From assembly GCF_963662255.1 (NCBI RefSeq), contig NC_085067.1, positions 10,913,648-10,977,647 on the forward strand: a DNA stretch of 64,000 nt, given 5' to 3'. The position numbers and the translations under genes were made by a program. This document shows, in pieces, positions 46,380 to 57,100 of this stretch; position 1 is the first letter of the stretch; the number at the start of each line of letters is the position of its first letter. This DNA is from Cinclus cinclus (lineage: Eukaryota; Chordata; Aves; Passeriformes; Cinclidae). The notes below the pieces were generated by a model. The model made no database searches. It was not told where the DNA came from and worked only from the letters and a program-made list of their open reading frames with translations.

Positions 46380-47689
46380 TCCACTTCTTCCTCCTCCTGT
46401 AGATTTTCTCTACTTCTCAGCTGTGTCTGTGTCCTCTAGTTCAGAGTCAGATAACTTTAATTACATAATAGAAACAGACTCCTGGAAACTCAGAAGTTTC
46501 CATGTTGGTAGTGTGTTTCATACATGTGAAATGGTCAACCTACTAGACTTCTGTGGTGTTGTCAGTTAAATTACATCTTTAGTTTCAGGAAAATGACCTA
46601 ATTTTTGCTGAAAATCTTGCTCAAATACTAAAGTACACAGGCAACTTGCCACTCTGAACCTCCTGCATGTAATGCTTAATAGATATTAAATAAATTGGTA
46701 TTCAAAGAACTGTCTGAATTGTGAAAGTCTATTTCAGACCTTTGAAGTGCTCAAAGAGGTTAATGCATTGGAGGGTTTCTACCACTGCAGTTCATCTTCT
46801 CCCTGAGCCAGGACAATGATGACTTCCCAGAGTCAGTGCTGGTAAAACAGTTGGACTTGATAATCTTAGAGAGCTTTTCCAACCCTCATAATTCTATGAT
46901 ACATCCTCATCTTTGAGGGCAGAATGCTTCAGCAGATGCCACCCATTCCAGCCTCTGTTGTACTTATGTACTGAAATCGCCTCCAGTGGCACGTGAGTCT
47001 TGCAGTGCCTTTGGCTCAGGGAGATGAAAGTTGTTTCCTCATCAATATAGAGACATGAGCTAGAAAATAAAAATCATCAATAACAAATTTTCTACTACTT
47101 TGTTGTGCTTGTGTGTGAGTTTTTTACACTGACATTTTACTGCATGTCTTCCTTTAAATGTGGGATTTTTCTCCCTGCCTCCTACTGCCTCCTGCTCCTC
47201 TGCAGTGAGTCATGAGGTGTGTGACAGGTGGGAGTAGGCATCCACCAGCTCAGAATGGAGACTAAACCCAGTGTAGGAGACAATAACCTAAATAAAATGT
47301 TCTTGGCTGTCAAACTTGGGAATTTCTTGTAACATTTAGAAATCTTTTTTGTTTTTTTCCTTGGCTAACTCTCTTGCCTTGAGATACACATGGTGATGTA
47401 TGATTAAAGGAACCCTCTGCTAATGCCTCCCCCCCCCCCCAGACTGGGCACCCACTATGCATGGGCAGTGCCACCCACTTGTGCTGGGCTCCCCACACCA
47501 AATTCCCTTCCATGACAGGAAAGACAATTCCATTGGATATTCCATCCTCATGGTTGAGTCTCCTTAGCAAGATGCAGAGAAGTCTCTTTTGCACCATGTC
47601 CCCTCATTATCTTTAACCAGTGTGACCTTTGTCAAGTGGAAGAGATTGTCCCCATCTGCCCTTGTGAGACCACCACCTGCAGAGCTGCC
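46380..47689. other. Intergenic, mostly unremarkable
   Basis: One short CR1 end at 46825-46905. A C(10) run lies near 47431. No gene was recognised. Confidence 0.5.
46825..46905 (+). repeat. Short CR1 3' end
   Basis: CAGTTGGACTTGATAATCTT, then TTTTCCAACCCTCATAATTC and TATGAT. Another CR1 subfamily than most copies here. Confidence 0.75.
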
Positions 47690-48195
47690 ACCAACTCTGA
47701 GGTCCTTAGCAGAGGAAAGATGTGAAGCTGTTGAAGCAAGTCCAGAGGTGGCCACTGAGATGAACCAAGGGCTGGAGCCCCTCTGCTCTGGAGGCAGGCT
47801 GGCAGAGCTGGGGGTGCTCCTCTGGAGAAGAAAAGGTTCTGGGGAGACCTTAAAGCCTCTTCCAGTGCCTAAAGGGGCTCCAGCAAATCTGGAGAGGGAC
47901 TTTGGACAAGACCCTGGAGTAACAGGACATAGGGCATGGCTTCCCACTGCCAGAGGGTAGGGTTAGATGGGATATTGGGAAGAAATTCTTTCCTGTGAGC
48001 ATGGTGAGGCCCTGGCACAGGTTGCCCAGAGAAGCTGTGGCTGCCCCATCCCTGGAAGTGTTCCAGGCCAGGTTGGACAAGGCTTGGAGCAACCTGGTCT
48101 AGTGGAAAGTGTCCCTGGCCATGACAGTAAGGTTGGAATGAAATACGTTTAAGGTCCCTTCCAACCCAAACCATTCCACGATTTTTTGAAGTGAT
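47690..48195 (+). repeat. CR1 LINE, the longest copy in the window
   Basis: About 500 bases in sense orientation, from the GCTGGAGCCCCTCTGCTCTG and CTGGGGAGACCTTAAAGCC blocks through TTGGGAAGAAATTCTTTCCT to the terminus CCAAACCATTCCACGATT. It includes 5'-ward sequence absent from most copies. Confidence 0.92.
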
Positions 48196-48699
48196 ACCTC
48201 ACTTTTCTTACAAGCTGCAAAGTTGCTGTGTTTCCTCAGGCCTCTCTTGCTCTCTCCAGGGAGACTCAGCTTGTCTCACAGTAACAGAGATGGGGTGTAG
48301 TGAGCCAGCCCTCCCCAGCAGGCTCCACTTTCTGGGCAAACAACTTGGCACACATCACCATCATGAAACCCATTTAAAATGCAACGTCAGTGTGAAAAGA
48401 AGGGATTTGAGAAGAGTAATCGCACCATTACATTTCTGTTGGTCCCCAGAGGGTGCTCTTGCCCAGGTTTGCCAGGCAGCTTCCTGTGGGTAGGAAGTCT
48501 GGCAGACAAAGAGAGCCCAGAAATATTCTATAAGGAGTCTAACCACAGGCTGCATTTTTCTTTTCCACCTTCCTTACTCTGTCCTGTTGCTGCATGGATT
48601 GTTGAGATCCTTATCAGCATCAGCTCTTCACAGAGGGAATGTGAATGAGGCCATCCAAGGAAAAAAGCACCAAGAACTTCATTGCACATATATCAAATC

Positions 48700-48860
48700 A
48701 TGGACTCACAGAATGGTTTGGGATCTTAAAACCTCATCTGGTTCCATCCCTCTGCCAAACGCAGGGACATCTTCCACTAGACCAGGTTGCTCCAAGCCCT
48801 GTCCAGTCTGGTCTTGAACACTTCCAGGGATGGGGGAGCCACAGCTTCTCTGGGCAAACA
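48700..48860 (-). repeat. CR1 LINE fragment
   Basis: Antisense CR1: ACTCACAGAATGGTTTGGGA to GGGAGCCACAGCTTCTCTGG. Confidence 0.85.
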
Positions 48861-49371
48861 GAAAATATATAGCAGAAAATTTCTTTCCAGGTAGAGAGAA
48901 TACAACATGTTTCCCTGAATCAGGATTTTTCAACCTTTCCCAAAGGATTTAATATGCACTTCATAATTGTTTCCTAGGGAACATGGTAAGCTTGCACAAG
49001 GTATAATTTGCTTCTTTTTTTTCAGATCTTTTATTCATCTGCAGCCAAAGATGGAAAGTACAAAGACTTTTTCTGCCCATTCTTGCATGGGCCTGAAGAT
49101 CAGCTGCCCAGGTGGCTCTGACAAGACAGGGATGTCTCTCACCCTGACAGTCTGTGCCCAAAAACACCCACCTGAGCAAGGGGAAGCCAAGGGTGAACTT
49201 GCGCCTCTGTCCTGAGTTCCCATCCGTCAGCTTTGATTTGGACACACAAAGAATTTTAATAGTTCCAGTCCTTTATTAGTTTATCCAATTCCTTATTAAG
49301 ACCGATTAGACTTTTGATTTCACAACATCCTGAGATTAACATGCCAACCCTTCTTCTGCCTGGTGCCCCCA

Positions 49372-49510
49372 GAAACACAGAATCACAGAGCAGTTAGGGT
49401 TCAAAGGGACCTCTGGAGATCATCCAGCTCTGAAAAGTGCTGAATAACCACCTCTAACCATTCCCTGTTCCTACTGCATGCATGTCTACACTGTCAATGC
49501 CTGTTACCTC
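49372..49510 (-). repeat. Divergent CR1 fragment
   Basis: ACACAGAATCACAGAGCAGT, AAAGGGACCTCTGGAGATCA and CATCCAGCTCTG are the antisense end of an older CR1 subfamily. Confidence 0.7.
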
Positions 49511-50259
49511 ATTCACCTCTTTCCTAATAGTCCTGATCACTTTTTTCCCCCCCTCCACTTCTGACCACCCATTTTCTTTGTCTCTGTGACCTTTTCCAGT
49601 GTTTCTCCATCTTTTCTGAGCCAGGCACCAAAGTCACACAGACTTGTGAGCTTGTTTTATACTGGGGAAAGCAATATTTTCCTTGCAATCTGGAGCTTTT
49701 TTTTACTTTTTAGTTACTCATGAACTTTCAGCTGATGTTTTCAGGGAACTGCTTACAGTTACCTCTAGTTCTTGACTGGCATTAATCTAGAGTGCCTCAG
49801 TCTGCAGTGAAGGATGTACTTTACTTTACCCTTATCAGCACTGACTTTCATTTCTGATGTTATCACCCACTAGCTCTGTAGCCTGAAATACTTCTGCAGT
49901 ACTCTCTAGCTACCTTTAGCTGTGACAGTTCTGAACTATTTTCTCTGGCAGAAACACTGACACCATCCTAATTGCAGCCTTTTCTCCATATAATGAATAT
50001 GCTGAAAACTCCAGCCCCGGTGGAGATACAACAGGAAATCTGCATTTTTACTAATTTCCCTTATCTTTGCAAGATGTTGATCTGTTACAGTTCAGTGTCT
50101 CTGAAAACTCTATGATAGACCTTCTTAAAAGTGATTTGGATGGCATTATATTGACCAGATCACTGTTGTCCACACACACCACCTCTTCTTGCAATAGCTG
50201 AACAGATTTCTGAGCCACAACATTCTGCTAAAAAGTATGTTGACTCAGTTTATTGTATT

Positions 50260-50420
50260 TACAGAATCATGGATTCATGGAACATCCTGAATTGGACCCA
50301 CAAGGATCATCAAAGTCCAACTCATGGCCCTGCACAGGACATCCCCAAAATCCCACCCTGTTCCAAACAACCTTGTTCAAATTTTCCTTGAGCTCTGGCA
50401 GCCTTGATCCATAACCACAT
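50260..50420 (-). repeat. Divergent CR1 fragment
   Basis: ACAGAATCATGGATTCATGG, TGAATTGGACCCACAAGGAT and CATCAAAGTCCAACTC blocks. Antisense end of a different CR1 subfamily. Confidence 0.75.
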
Positions 50421-50509
50421 AGCCTTACCAATTCAATATTTATTCATTAGTTCCTACAAATTCGGTGTTTATTACTATTTTTTTCAGTAGCTAGAGAAAT
50501 GAGACTTCT

Positions 50510-50975
50510 GGAGATCTCTAGACAAATACGACATTCAGGACTGGAGCCCTCAGCACAAGAAACCTGGACTTGTTGGAGCAAGTCCAAAAGAGGCCATGAA
50601 AATACTCTGAGGGCTGGAGTCCCTCTGCCCTGGAGATACGCTGGGAGAGCTGGGAGTGTTCCTTTGGAGAAGAGAAGGCTCTGGGGAGACCTTAGAGCCC
50701 CTTCCAGTGCCTAAAGGGGGTCCAGGAGATCAGGAGAAGGAGTTGGGACAAGAGGCTGCAGTGACAAGACAAGGAGGAATGGCTTCCCACTGCCAGAGGG
50801 CAGGGTTAGATGGAATATTGGGAAGAAATTCTTCCCTGTCAGCGTGGTGAGGCCCTGGCACAGGTTACCCAGAGAATTCCTGGAAGTGTTCCAGGTCAGG
50901 CTGGGCAAGTCCTGGAGCAACCTGGTCTAGTGGAGGGCATCCCCATAGCAGAGGATTGGAAATGGATGAGCATCT
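50510..50975 (+). repeat. CR1 LINE, long copy
   Basis: Sense CR1 similar over most of its length to the copy at 47690-48195 (CTCTGGGGAGACCTTAGAGC, AATATTGGGAAGAAATTCTT, CAACCTGGTCTAGTGGAGGG). A short internal deletion removes the 'gctgtggctgcc' block. Confidence 0.9.
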
Positions 50976-50999
50976 GTTTCCTGCTCCTTTTAATCTCCT

Positions 51000-52780
51000 T
51001 TTAAAAAGCTCTCATTGTTTCTACCCATACAGTCTCCCTGGTCTGCGTGATGAAGATGTACTCAGGCCACCAACTTTGCTTCTTGTTCTCTAATAAAGCT
51101 TTCATGATAAATTTATCCTCTCTATATTGATCCTGACAACAGTGCTACAAGCTCCATTCCTACTGCTTTTTTTTTTTTTTTATTTAGAATTTTTAATTTT
51201 TAGGGCTTCCCAGGATCCCCATCCTGTGGGAATAGACTGGAAGCTGTGTGCTCCTCAGTATCTGTTGAACCCTGCAGATCTGAGCCCAACCATCCACACC
51301 CAGAACTTCTGTGGCTGCATACACCAGTGCCCCGGTGCAGTCTGGATCACATGGAGATCTTCATGTTTGTTCATGTCCTATCCAATCCCAGTTTCTTCAG
51401 CTACTAGGAAATCCAACCCTTCTGTGCCAGCCATTCCCCTCCTAAGCCCAGTTTTTTTCTCTGCACCTCTGAGCATGATGTCAGAATAATTTTGGAGCAC
51501 TGCTCCAAAACTGCTCCACTAACCACCTGTGTGTCAGCGCACCTTTGGGACATCTTTGGGACAACTTTAGGGCACCCATCTTGCATTGCATTCCGGACTA
51601 CATCTCCCTTGCCACACTCTCTCCAAGACTGTGTTGCATCCCTACAGCTGTGCTTGGTATCACACATTTTAGGATCCAAACAGCCTTTTACAAAATTCCT
51701 CAGCTCTGCAGCCTACCTGCCCCTGTAGGACTCCTGCTCTACTCCCTGGTAGACTATGGATCTGTCACTCTCTTCCCTGGGCTGGATGCCCTTTGGCCAT
51801 GGGATTTCCCTTCTCTGCAGCACAAGAGGTGCTAGACCAGGAATGAGGGAGTTGTGATCTTCATAAAAGCCTCACTGATGTTTCTCTGTTTCACTCAAAG
51901 AGATGTTGTCCCAGAGGAATGAAGTCTGCCTGTGGCTAGTGAACAGATGGTAAATGGTTTTTGTCAAAATCCTGGGAAATCTCTTTTGCACAGCATGAGT
52001 GGAATGTGCCCAGAAAGCCTCTGTATCTCTGATATTTTTGTTTCTTTGTGCCTTGCTTAATTCTTAGTTTCCCAGGACACTCACATGCCCATTACTGCTT
52101 TAAAATGTATGCAGACAGTATTTTTAAAGTTACTTCTCTCTTCAACATCTTGACAGGCAGCTTAGGACAGGCTGAGGTGGTTATAATGAATCACAGAGGG
52201 GACAAAAAGCTACAGATCCACAGAAATCTGTCTGCAAAATGAAGAAATGGTTCTCAAGTGAAAAAATGGTCCCAAAGGGAGGTTTGCACCAACCAGTGTA
52301 GAAGCTGTCCAAACCAGCTTTTTGTACATATTCTTCTTCCAGCTCTGGAAAATACCACGGATAGCTGCTGACCCTTCTTGGACTCACCTGGAGGGTAAGA
52401 AAAGTATTCAGCTCCATCTACAAACGAGATTAGGGCTCCAATTCCTGCAGCTATCTGTGTTGGGTTTCTCCCGCCCATTTATACTGTGTCTCCATGGGAG
52501 GTACCTAAGATCTATGCCTGAGTGCTTTCCAGGCATGCGTGCTCCTTCCAGTATATGGGGCTGGGAAAGAAGTTGCCAGAAACTAGAGAGAAATAAATGG
52601 TTTAAGTCTGAAATTATATATGCTGTGTCCCTCTGTGGCTCAGGTCAGTGAGCAGATGCTTGCAACACAGGTCTGGCTGGGCTGGCACCTTCTACATCCT
52701 GTATTTATCCAAGATCCACTGTCATGGAGCAGGGGTTTGGTGTATCAAGCCCTGTCTGCCTCTCTCAGGAAACCTCAGAG
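51000..52780. other. Intergenic, no gene recognised
   Basis: A T(14) run lies near 51168. Short ORFs without recognisable domains. Possible retroelement debris near 51500-51640, but no signature that I can defend. Confidence 0.45.
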
Positions 52781-52789
52781 GTGAAGGCA

Positions 52790-53045
52790 ATCCAAGGTAG
52801 ATTTAGACTGGATATTAAGAAAAAAACCTTTCCTGTATAGGGTGGTGAGGTCTCAACAAAAATTGCCCAGAAAAGCTGTGGCTGCCTCATCCCTGGATGT
52901 ATTCTGGGCCAGGCTGGAAAGGGCTTTGAGCAACTTGTTCTTGTGGAAGGTGTCCCTGGTCTAGTGGAAGGGGAGTGGAATAAGGTGAGTTTTAAGGTCA
53001 CTTCTAACCCAAATCATTCTATGATTTGATGATTTTTTTGATTTT
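52790..53045 (+). repeat. CR1 LINE 3' end
   Basis: Sense CR1: GACTGGATATTAAGAAAAAA, AAAAGCTGTGGCTGCCTCAT, GGTCACTTCTAACCCAAATC and the ATTCTATGATTTG terminus. It ends about 530 bases before the MLXIPL TATA box. Confidence 0.88.
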
Positions 53046-53524
53046 AAGGACTATGTGACAACAAGGTGTGTAAATCCCACTACACCCAATCTCACAGCTG
53101 TTCTCTGTCACATTTGTTCTTTGTATCCCCTCTCCTGCTAGGTCACAGCTTGGAGCAGGTTTTCCTGGGGCTGTTTCTCAGCTCGGCACTTGGCTCACTG
53201 CCTTGGCCTGTGTTGCGCTGAGCTGAGTGCCCTTTGCTATAATTTTACCTGTTTGAGTCCCTTAATCTGTATTTGTTCCCTTGAAAGTGCAGGGAGATCC
53301 ATTAAAGCAGAAGCACTGGGTAAATACCACCCGCTCCTCACTCCACCAGCACCCGGGATCAGCAATTAACTCCGGGTAAACAGAGCCGACTGCCAGCCAA
53401 CCCTTGGCCACAGCAAGGGGGGACAGGGGACCCACAGTGCTCCTCCCCAGGTGTGTGGGGGATGTAAAAGCTGGAGTTGGATGGTGGCATGGAGCTGAAG
53501 CTCCGGTGCCTGGTGCCTGGTGGC

Positions 53525-53585
53525 CATTGGACGTGTCCTGCCGATGGTGTGCCATGGGAGGGATCAGCCACCAGCACTATAAATA
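53525..53585 (+). promoter_or_regulatory. MLXIPL promoter: CCAAT-type box and TATA box
   Basis: TATAAATA at 53578-53585, preceded by ATTGG (CCAAT on the other strand) at 53525-53529. Predicted start is near 53610, giving a 5' UTR of about 200 bases before the ATG at 53816. The order and spacing are those of a regulated, tissue-type promoter. Confidence 0.7.
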
Positions 53586-53815
53586 GGGCTGGCAGGGAAT
53601 CCGCACTGGGGGAGGGACGTTGAGCTCTGGAGCAGGGAACAGACGGCGTGGGCTGGGTGGAGGAGGTGCCTAGGAGGAGGTGTGGTGCCAGTGTCCTGTA
53701 CTGGGACAGTACATGTGCTCGGTGCCAACGCAGTGCCCATAGGGCTTCAGCTCAACCAGGACTTGCATCACCGTGCTGGGCCAGATCCGTAAAGGCTCCC
53801 CAGTACGCAGCAGGA

Positions 53816-54105
53816 ATGGCAGGAGCTCAGGTGGGACTACTGGGACCATTCCTGGAGCCTCCGGTTGGGCCTTGCCCCGTCTCTGACTCTGACTCAGAGG
53901 ACACAGCTGTGGGTGGCACAGGACCCAATGCTGCGGCACAGAACTCCTGCCAGGTCATCCACAGTGGCCACTTCATGGTGTCATGCCCGCACAGCGACTC
54001 ACTGCCCCGGCGATGGCACCACCATGCCAAACCTGAGCTGGCTGATCCCTGGAGTATCGACCCGACCCTCACCTGGCTCTTTGAGTGCATGAGCCTGGAG
54101 TACAG
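53816..54105 (+). CDS. MLXIPL: MLXIPL coding exon 1
   Basis: ATG at 53816 (GCAGGAATGG). It encodes 96 codons plus two bases (MAGAQVGLLGPFLEPPVG ... LFECMSLEY), with the donor GTGAGTCC after TACAG. It holds the acidic DSDSED stretch, the QVIHSGHFMVS block and the export signal. The frame is open upstream to 53648, but similarity starts only at this Met. Confidence 0.95.
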
Positions 54106-57100
54106 GTGAGTCCCAGAGCCCTTGCATGTGTCTTACGTACCCCCAGCTAGCTGAAGGCAGGAGGCTAGCTGAGCCCCCTTCCCCAGCCAGGAATTTGTTT
54201 CCATCTGACCTCCTCCTCCTCTTCTCCATGGGCTGTGATGTGCCATATGCTCAGAAATTGCCATCCTGGAAAGTTTCAGCGAGAAAGAGCTGATGTTGGG
54301 TTGTTGGCTATGGAGCCAAGTGAGAAGCTTCTCTGTTCACATGTAGCTTGACTCTCCTCCATTTTCCCATCAGATCTGGTGTCACTGTGCCCAGCTGTAT
54401 TTCCCTGTTGGCCAGACCTAGCACACTCTGTAGACCAGCAGCAACCCTGTGGACAGCTAACACTCAGTTCTTTGGCAATCCATACCAGAGGAGGAGTCCT
54501 GCCTTCTGTCCTTGACTTCTGTCCCCATGTCCTGAGATTATTCCATGACATGCAGTAGCAGTTGGGACTCAATGGCTGCACAGGTTTTGCCCAGGGTCTC
54601 CTGAAAGCTTTCCTCCTTCTCCTGCCACACAAATTGCCAAAGCCCAGTGACAGCTCTTTGGTTACAACAGGACAGCTGCAACGTGTCTCCTATGGCCATG
54701 GTCCTCATTCTTGGAGGCATTTCCTTCCTTTGCTAAGCCCCAAGGTTTTGAGTTCTCTCCAGCATGGCATCAGCATGACTTGCTCTGGTGGAGTCAGTGC
54801 CAAACTGCTTGCATAGCTTTCTCAAAATGTCCAAAAGTGAAAACCTAGATGATGATGTCCTACCATGTGAAAGTAAAACCTCAGCAAAGCAGCCTTGAAG
54901 AGGTGCCCATTGGCACATCCAGGATCTCATCCAGTGACTGAGCTCTCAGGTTTGCCTTGGAGTCTTTGAGTGCTCAAAGCATTAGGGAATGTAGTCACTG
55001 CCAGGACATCCTTGGGGATGCTGGGCACAGAGACAGCACTCCAAGGGTACCAGTTCCCACATAGCTGTGCACATCTGACCCATCACCATCTCCCAGGTGG
55101 TGGATGGGATCATCCCAGTTTGCCAGCAGCCAGCACAGCACATCTTGTGCTCCAAGGGGCTGGGGAAGGGAGTGCTCCTGGGAGCACAGGGAGCCTCAGC
55201 ATGGGGTGACCGAGATGAGGATCATGCTTCTGGCTGGAAGCATGTGGCACTTACCTCTGAGTGCCACAAACAGGGGAGATAGAGACACTGGTGGCCTTGC
55301 TCTCTCCTCCCCCAGCCCCATTCTTTCCAACCTCAGCTCACTCAGCCTTTGTTTTTGCTCATACATTTTTGACACACTTGTAGGCAGCAGCTGAAGAAAG
55401 GTATCAGGGTGGAAAAATGAAGTGTTCTTATACATTTAGTGTCTGATTTGATACTTCTCTGCATCACCTGCCATTTTACACCTCCCCTCCCAGCCAGGTT
55501 CCCTGAGGCAGCACAGCCTCAGTTGGGGTTACCAGCCCAATATTCTCCAGCCCTCAGGACAGCACCCACAGTTAAGCTCAAACTAACTTCCCAACCAAGG
55601 AGAAACCACTGTATGCTGTCACCTGGGTGGCACCTGTGGAGTTCCTCATCCAACCATTGTGCAGGGCAGGACTAGATCCAAAGCCAGGTCAGGTTGCTCG
55701 GGCCCATCACTTTGACAGATGGAACCCTAGAATGTGAGCCCACTACCTGCCCAGGCTGCCCCTCTTCCACAGGGAATTGCTGTCTGTGGCTCTAGTTTGG
55801 AGTTTACCTGTTCCAATTCTTATGTTCATTTCCCCTTGGCCTTTCTCAGTGCATGTTTGAGAACTGTCTGACTCCATCTCCTTTGGGCAGCTGACGGCAG
55901 TAATTCTCTCTTCATCTTCTTCTGGCTGAACAAACCTCACACTCTTCTGTCATGTATATTAGTCCCCAGCCACCCTGATGTCCTCCTCCAGGGTCACTCC
56001 AGTTTGTAAACCTCCCTCTTTGTCCATTGGACACAGTGTCCATAACTTGGCCATAACAATGTGGAGCAGAGGAGAAAACTATCCTGTCTCCTGGTGAGCT
56101 GTGACTGCTGCAGACACCCATCCTTTGCTGTCTGGGCTCACACACAGAAAAGCAACTCACTAAACTTTCCCTAAATATTTTTCAATGGCTACAGCTAGAA
56201 TTCCACCCCTCTCCAACATTCCTCCCCTGCATTTCTCAGACATTATAGCAGTCCCTGTCTCAGCCTGAACAATCATTCTGGGGATATGACTTATCTTCCT
56301 TCCATGGGCAGGACTGTGCATCACCCATCGCTGGTAAAGAAATGTTCTCTCCACATTAAGGCTTGCTTCCAGCAGTAACTTTTCTTCAGATCCCCCAAAG
56401 AGAAGCAACTCCCCTCTCTGAGGTCTTCCTCCTAAGACTAGGATGAAGCAGTTTATTTTTACCTGTATTCCAGGACATTTAGAGCAGCTTCCTGCTTAAT
56501 AATCCTTTTCACCCCTCCTGCAACACCCTGCATTCCTTGAATCCTTCCCTAGAATGTTGTTTCTCCCTGCAGCCCATCTGGCTGCATCTCATTACCCAAA
56601 AAGCTGAGGGTGGAGCTGAGCTCCTTCAGGAGCTGCTCACACTTTGGTCTTAGCACCAGAAGGCTCATCCTCTCCATCACCACAGTGTGACCTGGATAGG
56701 CTGGGCTCACACCCCCTCCTGTGACTCATTGTTGGGAATCACAATGGGACCTGGGGAACATCCTCCTGAAGGAAGGAAAACTGGGGGCAGATTGGGAGAT
56801 GTGAACTGCAGTCACTTGTAGTCTTACCTGGCAACATATGTCTTGTGCTCCAGAGAGGAGATTTTGCAGGCAGGGACATCAGACTGCAGTGACTTGGAGT
56901 ATACACTCAGCCTCTCTTGTGATTTAAAACAACATATCTTGTGTGCCAATTTCCTACTAATTCATCCTCTTGTCAGCCTATGTCTCCCCTGGGAGAGGTG
57001 GAATTGCTGCTATTGATTCTCTAATTCACAGTGCCTTAAATGCTCACACAGGGGCAGTGAACACTAGGCAGAGACTTCAGGGATACACTCACTGGTGTTC

